A DNA stretch of 64,000 bases from Oscheius onirici (lineage: Eukaryota; Nematoda; Chromadorea; Rhabditida; Rhabditidae). The notes under the pieces are model-generated. The model saw only the letters and a program-made list of their open reading frames with translations, ran no database searches and was not told where the DNA came from. The position numbers were made by a program, and so were the translations under genes. Below are positions 12,004 to 24,616 of the stretch, piece by piece. Each line of letters starts with the position of its first letter. The stretch's first letter is position 1. The DNA lies in NCBI GenBank assembly GCA_932521025.1, contig OW051472.1:4960001-5024000 (forward strand). Direction: 5' to 3'.

Positions 12004-13533
12004 TTATGGCTGAGGAACGAAGCGCATGTAGGGCTTGCCGCTGGGAAGAGTCTGCTTTTTTATCTTGTCGCCGAAGAGCTTCGTAGCCTGAAAAAAGTCT
12101 CAAGACTGGGCGGGGTTAATTCCTCGAGCATTAGATAGTGCGATGATTTATTCAAAAGTAAAGAGCTGTGCCTCAGAGTTACTTTTATGAACGAGGAGCA
12201 AGACAGTTGTTTGGTCAATGTTTTCACAGCACCGATTTATGATCAGCTGTCTTTTGAAATTTGAGACTCATTTTCTTGAGACCTCTTTATAATGAAGAAA
12301 CCATAAGTCAGAACAAACGTTTTGGGTTACGTACAAATCTACTGTTATTCAAAAGTGATCTTCGTTTGAAATGTTGATTCGGAATGAACTGTTCAAAGAA
12401 AATATAGGTTCTGAAGCGACTGCTCTCACTCAATTAAACAAAGCCATTAATTTTTCCATTGTTTTTCCTGCCGACCTTATAGACTGCTCAGGCGAACGGG
12501 AACGAGGCAAATATGGCACCTCTCGCACAGGAAATAGCGCTAGTTCTCATCCGGCAATCCATTTTGCGCTTGGAAGCCACATAACCTCGATCACAATTAC
12601 CTCTTCTTTAGCCAAAGAGGGCTGAACCATACAGTTCGAGTTCTGCTTCCAGCCTTCGGGAGTAGCAACAGGATGCTTGTCCGTGAGCTGGAGAGAGTCG
12701 ACGACGCGAAGGATTTCACTAAATTGGATTTGTTTTAGAGTGTTTGGCTGGGAGATACTTGAAGTCGCGACCAGTCGTGGCTGGATACAGAATCATCGAA
12801 CGGAGAGTCATCTTGGGTCCGATGAAGAAGACAGCCCTGGCGGTGACCGGCATTCCACTCTTGTCCAGTTCCATAGGATCCAGCATGCCGAGAAGCATGG
12901 CAAGTTCACGATTCTCATCAGCGATAATCTCATAGGGGAATTTATCGGCTGGAATTTCAAAGCATTGGATGCAAACAACTCTTTCTTATTGTTATTAGTA
13001 AAGTTCAAGGGAATGGTTCAGGGTATAAGGCATTAGCATGATTTAAGAGACCAGCAACTTTAAGATTTGGATCTCTTGATAGTGCATAGAAAAGATCGTG
13101 TCAAGAGATAAACGTAACCGAGGTACAGGAATCAGAAGAAAGAGCACTGGTTAACTCTCTCCCTGTCATCGGACTGCACTCTTCTCCTCTCTCCTGTAAT
13201 ACTTACCCTGAATCTCCTTTCCCTGTTCCTTGGCATAGGCACAAATGTCATTGATCCATTTCTTGTGAGTTTCTGCCGAATCACAGCTGACCGCGATCAT
13301 CTTTACATTCCTCTTCCTGAATTCCCCGGCCAGAATGGCGGCTTTAGCCAGTTCGGTAGTACAGACTGGAGTAAAGTCTGCCGGATGCGAGAATAGGATG
13401 GCCCAGCTTGAATCAACGGATGAAAATACTGTTTTTGGACTTACTTTCCCTCTCCGACCCATTCGTAAAAGCTGCTAAAATCGCCACGATCGGTGGTAGC
13501 ATTGAAATCGGGGAACTTGTCGCCAAGCTTCAT
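12004..13533 (-). CDS. prdx-6: 1-Cys peroxiredoxin (PRDX6 type)
   Basis: Reduces hydrogen peroxide and phospholipid hydroperoxides using a single peroxidatic Cys. Five exons join cleanly in phase: 13533-13445, 13406-13207, 12948-12759, 12718-12601 and 12087-12004, giving about 226 residues, as expected for the family (about 220-225). The start is [10 protein letters not shown]. The catalytic motif [12 protein letters not shown] carries the peroxidatic Cys (about residue 43) with its Thr and Pro partners. Other family marks are [16 protein letters not shown], the RAVFFIGP strand, [12 protein letters not shown], and the C-terminal tail [14 protein letters not shown]. Intron 1 is only 38 bp. A minus-strand AATAAA lies about 150 bp past the stop. 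It is presumably cytosolic; there is no signal peptide. Confidence 0.93.
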
Positions 13534-14119
13534 TTTCTGGAAAAGTCTTTAGATTTCTTATAAAAGGAGAAAGGAAATGATGCGAGACAACAATAGTGGA
13601 GAGGGCAAAACATTGACATCCTTATCACTGCGAACAAGTTTCTGTATGCTATTTATGACGGGTAAACAACAAACTTTTGGAAGTCAAGAAATAAGAAGAA
13701 TACAGGGAAATTGGTCAACAAGAAAGCGAACGTGACTATTGGGAGAAAAGCGGAAAGGACAAGAGGGATGAGTCAAATGACCATCTGTCTGATCTTTTGA
13801 TCTGAACAGTTCTTATCCCCACAGCTGGCAACTCTTGCAAATTCTTACGAAATCATCTTTAAATTTTTCAACCTACGGAATACTTCTTAGTTCCCGTTTC
13901 TTCTTGTTATGCAAACATCTGACTTCCTTTCCGAATAAAGTAAACTTAGAGCTTCGAAACTCGAAGAATTCGAACAACACAACAATAAATGAAAATTTCT
14001 AAAAATGTCTGTTTATCATTGACTCTACCCATAATTTAGAAAAAAAGCGAGCAGGCGGATAAAAAAGATAAAGAGACTCGATAATAGGGGATAAAACGAG
14101 GGCTCAGTCTACAAGAAAT
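13534..14119. other. intergenic spacer, AT-rich
   Basis: About 590 bp between the GET4 stop and the peroxiredoxin start, both on the minus strand. No ORF with splice support and no repeat seen. Minus-strand AATAAA-like signals occur near the GET4 end. Confidence 0.4.
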
Positions 14120-16216
14120 CTAGTCAAGATCGTCCATGGTGTCGATTACAGGACGTTTCTTAGAGGAAGTAGGCGGAGCTGGTTCGTCTTCGCCGGCTGT
14201 TTCGAAACCGTCGTCGTCATTGTGCTGAAAATTTGAAAGTAGTCATATGTTTTTGTTTGATTTTGGAACACAACAAGGCGTTGAAACGGTAATAGATATT
14301 GTAGAAGAAATTAAAAAATAAGATGAAACGCACATTATGGTCATCGATCTCCATTTCTAGCGACTCGACTTCGTCCATATCGGAATCGGAGAAGGTTTCG
14401 GCTTCCTCCTTTTTCTCCGGACCGAGAAGTCCTTTGAACAGATTGCCCAGAAGACCTCCTCCCTGGTTCGGAGTCTTTTTGCCGAAGAAGAGCTCGCCAA
14501 TGCGCATTAAGTAGGAGGAATAAGTCGGATCGCGGCTCAAATGATCCTGATACTGTTCGACGAGGCTGGAGAACTGGGCTACCTAAATATTTTGCAACTT
14601 AAATCAATAAATAGCGAAACGTACGTTTTTGGAGGGAATGATGCTAATGAGGATAAAGCAGAAGTTCATGAGAGGGCGTGGGAAGGGAGAGGCGGCCTTC
14701 TTGATAGCCGGATGCTGTTTTCCGTAGCTTTGAAGGAGACTTTCGGCCGTTTTGACGCGATGGAGACAGAGCAGCTAAAAAATAATTCGATTCTTTCGTA
14801 CTTTTGGTGTTTTCAACTTTTACCCGGCTGCTTTATCACTTGTGTTTTCTTTTTTACTTCTGATCCCTTCCCCAGTCAACCGATCCCTTCTGCTCTTTTC
14901 CCCAGTCAACCGATCTCTTATGATCCCTTCCCCAGTCAGCCGATCTCTCCTGATCCCTTCCCCAGTCAACCGATCTCTTTTGATCCCTTCCCCACTCAAC
15001 CGGTCTCTTCTGATCCTGTCACGTCTTCTTCCTTCCCAATTAATCGGAATCTTTTCATCCTTTCCCAGGAGTCTTATTCCCTCCAAAAGAACCGATACGA
15101 ATTTTCATATTTTCTAGCCATCCGGTCCCTCTCTGATCTTATACAGTCAACCGGTCCCTGCCAATCCCCTAGCGGTTAGCCGGACTCTATTTGCTACTCA
15201 AAATAATTTAGCAAAAATATTTGGCGAGGAGAGGATTCGAACCCGGGTCGTCTGGGTGGAGATGGCGACTCTTAACAATACGCCAAAATTTCGTGGCCAC
15301 GGACAAACAAAGACAAACACAGCCACAGAGTCAGCCACAGACACCATTGCGCTTTAATATTAAAGATCTTGCAACAGAACTTAAAAACTATCCTGGGCTG
15401 ATTGAACGTTGCACTTATCAGCCAAGTTCGTACGCGTGAGGTTCTCTCTTTAATTACCTTTTTACATGTTTTTCCAAACTCTTGTTAGTACAAAAACACT
15501 GGCAAAAAAAAAACAAGGAAAAAATACCTGTAAGATGGGCAGCACAATGAAGAGATCGTCCTCGCTCGGATGTCCTAGCTCCGTGTGCATTTCCACGAGG
15601 AATTTAGCGAACTCTTCCGGTTCTTCGGCCACCAGAAGGTGATTTCTGGCCTGTTCGTAGAGCTGACTCTTCCAGAAGACCCGTCCAACGCGGTAGTGCA
15701 GTGCGGAGAGGCCTCTCTTCTTCTCGCGATTCTTCGTGGCCAGCTTCTGCGACCAGCTGACGCAATCGGCTACAAATTTGTTCCTTGCGTCGATGGCCGT
15801 CGTTTTTGTGTCCTCTCCATCGCTACTATTGGCTATCAACTGCTCCAAGAGCTAAAATATGGTTTGTATAATGATTTATGAGGAATAACTTTTTCTACTC
15901 GGCTGTAAATTTCGTCAGAAGGCTCGCCTTTGGATTCTACGAGGGCAGTGGCAAAGAGATCAACCAGATCGAAGGCACTTTGGATTTCATTGGCTAAAAA
16001 TAAATTTTTCCATAGAAACTTTGGCAAATCCAAGGAAATTGATGAAAACTTACCCGAAAAGAGTCTATTGGCTCCGTCGTAGAGGAGAGCCATGACGTCG
16101 GCATATCTGCCAGCAGCGAGCCATCTCGAATACAATGTGCGATAGACCTGATGCGCTTCGTAGAATTCTTTGTTTTCAAGGCAAGTGACGACTTTTCTCT
16201 CTAATCGGGAGGTCAT
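14120..16216 (-). CDS. GET4/TRC35 homolog (tail-anchored protein targeting)
   Basis: GET4 is an alpha-helical-repeat scaffold that, with GET5/BAG6 partners, hands tail-anchored membrane proteins to the GET3 ATPase in the cytosol. Six exons join in phase: 16216-16054, 15993-15899, 15851-15528, 14774-14625, 14582-14334 and 14224-14120. Diagnostic stretches are EFYEAHQVYRTLYSRW near the N-terminus, YEQARNHLLVAEEPEEFAKF, the GHPSEDDLFIVLPILQ helix, and the C-terminal SRDPTYSSYLMRIGELFFG followed by GGGLLGNLFKGLLG. The tail is acidic (HNDDDGFETAGEDE). An acceptor TTTTTTCAG sits 11 bp before the ATG, consistent with trans-splicing, though an upstream exon cannot be excluded. The intron 14775-15527 hosts a SINE-like repeat and a tandem repeat. 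Confidence 0.9.
14866..15030. repeat. tandem repeat, about 30-bp unit (TGATCCCTTCCCCAGTCAAC)
   Basis: Five to six imperfect copies of a unit containing GATCCCTTCCCCAGTCAACC and GATCTCTTCT lie inside a GET4 intron. The same unit occurs two to three times at 60535-60610, in both places just upstream (plus-strand sense) of the tRNA-like repeat, so tandem array and SINE body travel together. Confidence 0.7.
15180..15365 (-). mobile_element. tRNA-derived SINE-like element
   Basis: On the minus strand there is an A-box-like TGGCGTATTGTTAAG (15285-15271) followed about 30 bp later by a perfect B-box GGTTCGAATCC (15243-15233). This is the split RNA polymerase III promoter of tRNA-derived SINEs; the A-box resembles that of tRNA-Ser/Leu. 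A closely similar body, with A- and B-box positions conserved, occurs at 60640-60800, and a fragment at 43890-43975. The acceptor stem does not close into a proper tRNA, so this is a SINE and not a tRNA gene. Confidence 0.65.
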
Positions 16217-17141
16217 TTCTTGGCAGCCTGAAAAAAGTTAGAAATTTGATTTCTTCGAGGGAAACGAGGTCATGGTAGGGATGTGTAAGCCCGTTGTGAT
16301 CTTATACAACGGCAATGAATTGAGAAAAACTGGCAACCTTGAAACAAACGCGATTCTTGTAGCGTGTTTTGTCCATTCTGTCACGATTGGTTTAAAATAG
16401 CCAGCTTTTCCGAAATGCAGCAAAAAAAAACATAAAAGAAACCAGAATAATCAACGAGAAAAGTTGAGAATTGAAAGTGAAGCATTTGAATATGCCGCGC
16501 TGCCCTGATTTCCAGGGTCGTGCTTTGATAATCAGAATCCCACCTCCTGTACTCATAAAACTGTTCTTTTCTCTGATTTCGGTTTGGGTTTTTGATAAAC
16601 ATAGAGTTCGATAAAACAGGAAAAAGAGTTCAGAGAGTTCTCGAAGGCCTTTCGCGAAAATCTAATGTACCATATTTTTCGGATAAAAAGAATATTGTTT
16701 CCTCGTTTCGTTACATTTCAACTGGTAAATTGGGCAAAGTTGAATGATGACGAGAATTTAAATACAGACGTCGTGAGTCAAAAAATCCCGCAAAGGGTCA
16801 TACGTACTGCGTACTCTTTTCATCTTCCGCCGCCAGCGTCCTCGCCTACGAAATTTCCCGCTCTCTCACTCTATGCCCCTTGGGATTACACGAGATCAAA
16901 ACAACAGTGTACGTGAAATTCTCCACGTTCCTCATTTTCTTTCCTTCATCCCTCCTTCTCATGTTGGCCTTATTCTCTCTTTTTCCGCTCTCTCAGCTTG
17001 ACTCGTCAGAAGATGATTCAGGGCCATTTCTCTCTTTCCAATTTCGAAAAGTTTTTCATTTATTTTCAGGTAATTTCATAGAACAAGAAACTGGAGAAAG
17101 AACGGTAAACCGTAATCAATGAATATTCAGTCATTTTTTCA
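16217..17141. other. divergent intergenic region (GET4 minus / AT-hook gene plus)
   Basis: Promoter-length spacer of about 900 bp. A possible noncoding first exon of the plus-strand gene lies at about 17077-17104 (TTTTCAG acceptor or TTTCATAG, then donor AACG|GTAAAC). No other feature supported. Confidence 0.4.
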
Positions 17142-20100
17142 GTGAACTTCAGTAGATTAATAGTTCCGCCAGAGGACAGAAGTCATTTATTGAGAGAGAG
17201 AAAACATGGGGGACCAGGAAATCTCAATGAGAACGGCGTCGGTAAGCTTTTAATTTTGTTTGGTTTTTTGAATGAAGAGTTTGGAGGTCTTCCTCTACAT
17301 TCATTTCCAGACGAACTCTCAAAACTCTCGCCCTGCTTCTCAACTCTCACAGTGGAAAAGACCAAAAGTGTCGCGAGATCAGCCCATACGGTCCATTGAA
17401 TTTCTCAAAGACAACAATGCTCAACGTTGTTTTCTCCGAGCCAAGGTCCGTCCAGACGACCTGGATCTGATGATCAAGAAGCAGAAAGTCTTCTCATTGG
17501 GAAATATGCCCGAAGAGCCGTTTCCGTGTGCCCGTCTCATTCCATACGAAGGATGTGCTCGTGCCAGATTCTGGAAATTTGGTCGGAGGAAAGCGACTTG
17601 TCCGAAAGAGGCAGATCATGGAACGAATCAAACCAATAAAATCGTGGAGAAAACAGCCGAAGTGCAGCAGAAACTCGGAAGTCTTCAAGAAACTCTCCCA
17701 AAACTCTGTGCGATTAGACAATATGCCTCGAACTGTGAGTTTTGCCGAGAAATCTAAATAATTAATCTTCAGGCATTGTCAATTTAATGATGAGGGAGCA
17801 GATGAGACTGTGTAGATTGGATTTGCATCGTATGACCAAACAATGCAGGACAGATACCCGTGCCTCTTTGATCGCCTCGCGTATGAAGAGACCGTTTGAT
17901 GGTCTGGAAGACAATGAGCCGAGAACGGCAGAGACGAGAGACATGAGAGTAGCTGTAGGAAACGAGGTTGTTAGTTTGGAGATCAGTGGACCGGAACAGG
18001 GAGTCGATGTGGACTGGAATATGGTCTGGCTGGAAGGAATCGTCCTGACAGGTATTTCAGGATAATTCTGTAATAAATGTTCCATTTTCAGAGGATGAGT
18101 CCAGCTCCGATTCTCAATCTCTTGCTTTGGAAGAAGTTTCTGCCGAGGAGGTCTCTCGAGATTCTGTCTACTCCAGAAAACAGTCAACTAAAGCCAACGG
18201 TAACATTTCAAACTTTTGTTTAACATACTTTTCTTTAGTGTTTTCTCACTCAAAAAAGACTGAAGCTCTCAAAAATCTCAGCATAAAACCGATTGAAAAT
18301 GAGGGACAGCAAAGGAATCTAGACCATAGCGACCGTTTGGCTCAGAGCAAGCTGAAACTACAGGAAGCGGAAACAACTTGCTATCGAGTCCGTGGACAAA
18401 GGCGAGGAACCGAACCGATAAATCAGAAGCCGAATCCGTTGGTCTTTTCCGTTCCGATGGGTTTTCCTCGAAATGTGCCTCCTCCCGTTTCAAAAGTCGT
18501 TCCAACACCTCCTGCACCACAACCCTGTCTTTCTCCGCTGGACACTTTGGCCCTGGCTGCTTGTTCAGCAGCTGCTTCCGCCGAGGCTTCTACAGCCGGT
18601 TCGTCTGCACCTTCACCAGCCGTACAGACAGAGAACTTGGGAGAATTGATCGAGAAGGCCTTGAAAGTTGGAGAAAGACCTTCTTCCATGGAAAAGGCAC
18701 ATGCTAATTTTGGATTGTTGGCTATTGCGAATGTTCGGAGAGATTCTGCTGGAGATCTAAATAGAAAAGAGAAGCAAGGTCGACTTTTGACAAAAACTTT
18801 GCCATCTCGTAATCAAGAAAACTGTTCTGGAAACTATGCTCCGTCTCCCGTAATGCAAGGACAACTGTTTTGGAAGACTAACGAGAGACAGCAGCTGGCT
18901 CGTTCCAAGTCCAGATCTTCGACTGGAAGTCCAAAAGTGCCTGTATTGTCTCAGAAATCTGGCCGGTCTCCCGACATACCTGTAAAGGAATCTCCTCAAC
19001 TGACCAAAAGGGTCTTAGAGATTCTGAAGAAATCGGGAGAGCAAGCCATTGAACCTACATCATTCCAAAGGATGAAAGGATCTGTGGGACTTCTCCAAGC
19101 AGAAGATTGGTCACAACTTGGACTGGAGCCGGAGAGTGAATCCCCGCCTCCTACAGAGCCTTGGAGAATTCCGCCAGTTACAAAAACGAAGATTCTGAAA
19201 TCGGTGGTATCCCCGAAAGGAAATGGAAAGAAAGAGACGAAAGTTCCTAACCAGTCACACAATTCGTCAAAATTAACTTTTAAACAGTGGGAACAGGAGA
19301 AAATGTTCGTTCTAGAGGTACAAACAGGTCCCGAAAGTTTTCAAAGATCGGTGGTCAAAAATCCCGAACTATCTCCGACTAGAAGTCCCTACATCTATCG
19401 GACGCTTACTCCTGAGGAGAATAAGTCACCGCTCTCTTTGGTACAGAAAAGAATGGAACTGGGCAAAGCCTTGAAGAATGCTGCTAAGAACTCTTTTGTA
19501 AATCTCAAGCTTCCAAAGTTGTTCGTGTCGCAGAGTCCGAAACAGCAGTCTCCGACGACTAAGACGAATAAAGCTCAAGTGATTTGAAGTTTAAAAAAGT
19601 GTAAAAGTAATTTTCAGCCTGCTGGAACAGTTACACAACGGATCAATCTGGATGAGTTCCCGCCAGTATCAGCTAAAAAAAGAGGCCGACCGAGAAAGTC
19701 ACAGGTGTGGAGGTAAAATTTCACAAAAACCACATTTTTAGCCAGCTCTTGAAGAGCCTCCTAACAAAAAACCGGCGGATGCTATATTATCAGTTCCTGA
19801 AGCAGCCCGATTATCTCCGCCTGCTGAGAAAGGGATATATACAGCAGCTGCTGAAGAGAAGCATCTCCCTCTCAAAAAGAGAAAAGTTTCCTACAACGCT
19901 GATCCGGATCAGGAACCTCATCGTGCAGAACCTAGTCCAAAGAAGGGAAGAGGACGACCTCCAAAGGCTTCTACTCGACTGGAGAACATTCCAGGACCAT
20001 CCACTTCCCAGGAAGATCCGGAGAAAAAGACAAAGATTCCAATGAAAAAGATTTCAACGGAAGCTCCGCTTAAGAATGGAGATGTTTGGAACATTGCTGA

Positions 20101-22361
20101 CAGCGTTCCGCCGCCGATGGAAGAGAGTCCGAGAGGAAGAACGAGAAAAAGTGGCACTGTGAAATCTCCTGAGAGAATGAGGCGAAATGGAATCAGAAGC
20201 AGAGCGGAAGAGATGCCAGCTCCAACCGTTGCCGAACGTTTGACTCCGACTCCAGATTCAGTCGATCTGTCCAGTACGGCGGGTCTTTCCAGATCCAGCA
20301 GCGTTGCTGACGACTCGGCTTCCGAGAGAACGGCCTTCTCATCTTACGCAAACATGTAAGCTAGTGTTGTTTTTTTAGTTTGTTTGAAATTTCAGGAAGA
20401 CGGATAACAAGTACATGATGGCTCCAAAGAAGTATCTTCTGAGACGAGCTCAGACGGAACAGGCCACCGAACCCGTGTCAGTTGGTCAGGAACCGGCTAT
20501 TCCGTTGTCAGTGAACCATCCAGCCGTTCTGAGACAGCCTTCCCAAGACGATGTTCGCTTCTTGACGTGGGTTTGAGCTAGATAAAACAAAAATAAGTTC
20601 AGACCTCCTCCTCCCGAAACGTCTCCGGACATTGTGATTCTTGAACCGGAAGGGAAGACTCCAGAAGAAATCAAACGAGAAGCCGAGGAACTTTTCGAAG
20701 ATCCCGTCCCGTTACAGATTACTGACTACGAATACGATGAGGGGGTCGATGATCCTCCTCTTGGCGCTCCGCTGATTTACGCCTGCGACTTTACTTCAAT
20801 AGATAAAGGTTCTGGAAGACTGAACCTCGACTGGGCCCCGTTTCCTCCGGACACTGCTCGAGTTGATGCCGGCTGCTTCAGCCATTTGGTATTGAATCTT
20901 GCTCGTGGACAGAAATTTTGTAAGTTTTTGTCCGAACTCAATGAAAAACTTGATTTCAGCCATCCTGCCCCGAATGACCAACCGATACTCTCTGATCAGA
21001 GATGAATATGACCTTCTGATGTTCATAATCGAAGACGCAGAAGTGAATCCAACTTACCTCAAAGGAGAAACCTATACCTGTAAGCTTTTTTGAAGTTTTC
21101 TGTTCAAAAACTGTTTTCAGTAGCCTGTGAAGATCCCAAAGCGCTTTTCACTCAGGCTGTCAATGCAGTCTCCAAACCAGCAATGCTTCTGCTTACAAGA
21201 GACAGGAACCCGGTAATTTTTTCGATTTTTTAAACGGATTTCAATTTATTCAAGGTTCTGGCAAAAAGACAAGTGTTGACAAGTCACAAGATTCGCGAGG
21301 TCATTGATGTCTTCTTGAAGAGAAAGAAGGAGATGTTGACAGGTCTGGCCATGGAAGCCTTTGGAAAACAGACCGGTCCGGAATTTGAACTCTTACAGGT
21401 AGATAGATGCTATCTTTGTGAGAGGAACTAAATTTAGGGACAGTTCGAGCTGGTTATGAAAGCTATCCAGATCAGAATGTGCGACAACTTGATGGGATTG
21501 GCAGAGGAGACAAGACATTGGGATCCGACTGTCAACACACACAAGCGAAGATTTGTGCGTTTTCTGGCCAAATTTTAGTCTGATAAATTCAGCGAATTTT
21601 TAAAGATTTCTTCCAGGAGACGTTCCTATTCGGTTGGAGAAGTTTTATCCATCAAGGTGGACCAATCAAATGTTTCTACGAACGCTTCAAAGACGAAATG
21701 CATCCCCGAGTGGCGGAAACAATGAACAAGTGGATTTCCATTACTGGTACTCTTCTTTCTTGCCATTTTACCCGTTTTCAGAAACGTTTACTCGAAAAAT
21801 AGCCAGTTTTCTACAAGCAGGTCCCGTGGCCCGTGTGCATCAACTTATGGAGCACTTTGAGAAGGACCGCAAAGTTTTCACCGACAAATTTCAACGATCC
21901 CTTTTGAATGTTGAAACGACGCGAAGTGCAAGGTTTTTTGACATTTTTTCGAGAAGAATATCAAAGTTTTCAGCCACAGACACGGTTGCAGAGATCAATG
22001 CCACATCTTCTTCAGTGAGGTCGATCTCTTCGATTACCACACCGAGCTGCATAATTATAAGCCTCACGAGTGCAGTGTTGTGAGTTTTTTTGAAGAAGAG
22101 ACATTTTTGTCTTGTTGAAGAAATGATAAAATGAAAAATGATAAGTGACTGGGAAGAGGCCTCTAGACTCTACAGAGGACACATAATAGGGCGGGAGAAA
22201 GATTTGATCGATTAGATTTCTATATGGGATATGGGAACACTTCTGTGCAAATTATTGTTCAGTGCTACCTCGCCTTCAGCCACGAGGTTTCCCTCATTCT
22301 ACACTACCTCGAGCGTCACACCATTGACGTCCTCACCGGCGAGATTCGAATCGTCTCGTAA
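17142..22361 (+). CDS. nuclear protein with AT-hooks and two C-terminal C2H2 zinc fingers
   Basis: Family not recognised. At least fifteen exons join in phase, including 17142-17241, 17311-17734, 17773-18051, 18092-18199, 18239-19577 and a chain down to TAA at 22359-22361; I estimate well over 1,200 residues. The N-terminal third has a Cys-containing basic segment near 17530-17600 and a conserved-looking ASNCIVNLMMREQMRLCRL. A long Ser/Pro/Lys-rich disordered middle follows, with two AT-hook cores, KKRGRPRKS (about 19680) and KKGRGRPPKAS (about 19945), and a basic KKRKVS. An acidic hinge (DYEYDEGVDDPPLG) leads to a folded C-terminal region ending in tandem fingers: C-x3-C-x12-H-x3-H (about 21990-22040), then CSVCYLAFSHEVSL with C-x2-C-x12-H-x4-H (22258-22330). 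The first coding exon is open at its 5' end without an ATG, so the true start lies upstream. Inferred role: chromatin or transcription. AATAAA near 22465. Confidence 0.75.
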
Positions 22362-22869
22362 ATGTTACAGATTATTTCTCAGAAGCTTTAATGTTCTCTT
22401 TCCATATCTTACCTCCCCACTGCATATTCTTGTCCCCAGCTCAAAGAATTCTCTTTGTCGCATAATAAATCCTTTTGCAAAAAAAAAGTCTTGATAGTCA
22501 GCTGTGAGAATCGACTGGGGCGCCCCCCAGGCCATCAGTCATCGATCCGAACAGTCCTCCCAATTCAGATAGAAAGAGGAGCGCCCCTGTTTTTTTTGTT
22601 GCATCGTGTTGTTGAAATGTGACGTCAACTTTTCTTTTCTACTTTTATGAAAAATTAAGCCTATTTTTCCCACGTGACGATATATCTTCACTTTTACGAC
22701 GTTACTTCCGCAACGGTTCTGAAAAAGTTTGAGAACGTGGAACCAAATGGGGTTTATGAAGACTCGAAGATGACGTAGTCCCGTAAACAACTTACAATGA
22801 TATTAGTTGTTCACTTTTTGGAAATCGCTTCCAGCCAAAACCTCTTCCAAAAAATTGTCACTTATTGTT

Positions 22870-24130
22870 AGGACAGAAATCACAGAGTTTCGAGGTAGCC
22901 TTCGGCCCAACTGATATTTATTCAGACAGGCCAAATCATCGAGCGCGAGAAAGACAACTAAGCGTTGTGTCCAGTTGTCAACGTTTCAAAATATAATATT
23001 CTTGCCCTTTATTGAAACGTTTTAGTTCCTTGTTTCGGAGAGCCTGAAGTTTTTGATTGTTTTTGGATGCATTCGCAAAATCTATACCGCTTTTAATTAC
23101 TCCCAAGTCTCTGTGTCTGTCGCTGTAATTGAAGACAAGAAAGGGAGCTTTGTGCGCAAAATAGTTTTTAACAAGTCGCGACAGGAAAAACAAGTGCGCG
23201 AAGGGTTCTTATGACTTTGATAGTTTCCTTGGAGGGGCGGGGGGTGACTGGAGAGGTGTGACAAGGGAAGAATATAAGGGAAACTCTAACTGAGGGTCCG
23301 AGAAAGAAGAGATAAGAGAAGACAAGGAATTTTTAGCCCTGGAAGGGCGGTGCTATCCTTATTGTCATAAATACACTTTAAATTGCTCTCGCGTCTGTGT
23401 GAAGCTGTAATTGAGGATAAGGAGGGGAGCTTTGTGCGCAAATTAGTTTTTAACAAGTCGCGAGAGGAAAAGCAAGTGCGCGAAGCGTTCTAACAACTTT
23501 GGTAGTTTCTTTGAAGAGTCTGGGTGACTGGAGCAGAGTGACAAGGGGAGAAGGGAAGAGACAGTAGACTCAACGGGCCGGGCGATCCGTTCAGGTCCTA
23601 CATTTTGAAATTAGGCTTGGGAGGGAGTGGGTTCAAATGTAATTTCGGTAGTTTCTTTGGAGGGTCAGGGAAAGTGCCTGGAGGAGAGTAAAAGAAGGAA
23701 TGAAAGGGAAATCCGTGACAGAGCGAAGCCACGAATTTCGACTTCAGCCCTGGAAGGGCGTTGCCAACTTTGTCTATTTTAAATTGCTCCCAAGTCTATT
23801 TGTGTTTTTCGGAAGCTTCAATTGAGGATAAGTAGAGATTTGTGGGCACAATCTAAAATATTAAAAAGCGAAAGTGTCTGTGGCTGACTCTATCTGTTTG
23901 TCTGTGTGTCTGTTTGTCCATGACCATGAGAATCCAGTCAAGAGTTGTCAGGATTAGATAGTAAGTAACTTTTGAACTTGGAGTTTTTAGAGACTTTGGT
24001 TTTACTGTGTCAAAGGGAAGTACAAGGCTTTAGAAAACGGGAAGTATCAGGTTGAAAAGTTTGGCGTTACGACTCCGTCAGGTGACGAAGTCGTCTGGTT
24101 CGTTTTTAACGAGCTAAAGAACTGCACCTA
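22870..24130 (-). repeat. inverted, partly tandem copies of dispersed repeat R1
   Basis: On the minus strand this matches the family seen at 50095 and 56553. Shared words include GCGCACTTGC/GCAAGTGCGC near CGCGACTTGTTAAAA, AATTGCTCCCAAGTCT, GAGGATAAGGAGGGGAGCTT and the terminal CTGGAAGGGCG. Two partial repeats (about 22970-23360 and 23390-23770) are followed by a microsatellite TCTGTTTGTC and a segment with GACTCCGTCAGGTGACGAAG that is matched near 56996. No coding frame. With 22362-22870 and 24130-24616 it fills the gap between genes. Confidence 0.55.
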
Positions 24131-24616
24131 AAGATATTTTTACAGCGAAACTCATGTTCCGTTTTTCCCAAGGCTCCATCGATTTTGTTCGATGACTCAT
24201 ATCCGTAGAGAGCTCTGACTCCCGTCTTTGATCATTTCAAACCAGTTTCGGAATAATGCAGCCTCTAAAGACTACTTGTTATTCTCAAAAATGAACTATT
24301 CCCTCGGGGTTATCTTTTTCTACTAGTGCAAACACACAGTAATTGTTCGCCCTCTGATCCACTGTGATCCGAAACGCCACGTTCCGTTCAAAACCAGCCT
24401 TTGAACCCTTTTTGGCAGATCTGCCGTGGAAAACGCATCACGTTTTTCCCTTTTTACTAATTTTCCGGCCTAGAACAGAGATCATAGCATTTTATCGAAT
24501 CAACTACTCGATTCTTAGAATCCAAAATTTCAAGTGTTACCAATAATGGTGCAATTTCCAGATTTCCCGTTAAAATTTCCGTCCACAAAGCTGGATCATC
24601 TTTGGAGAAGGCAGTC

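Noticed and set aside
14820-15180. ORFs on both strands with repeated RRDRLTGEGI or LPSQPI units
   Set aside because: They are translations of the tandem repeat in a GET4 intron.
15221-15290. tRNA gene on the minus strand (B-box GGTTCGAATCC)
   Set aside because: No closing acceptor stem or usable anticodon arm; repeated elsewhere with a fixed body, so called a SINE.
22231-22494. Plus-strand ORF overlapping the end of the AT-hook gene
   Set aside because: Shadow frame of the last exon, which encodes the second C2H2 finger in another frame.
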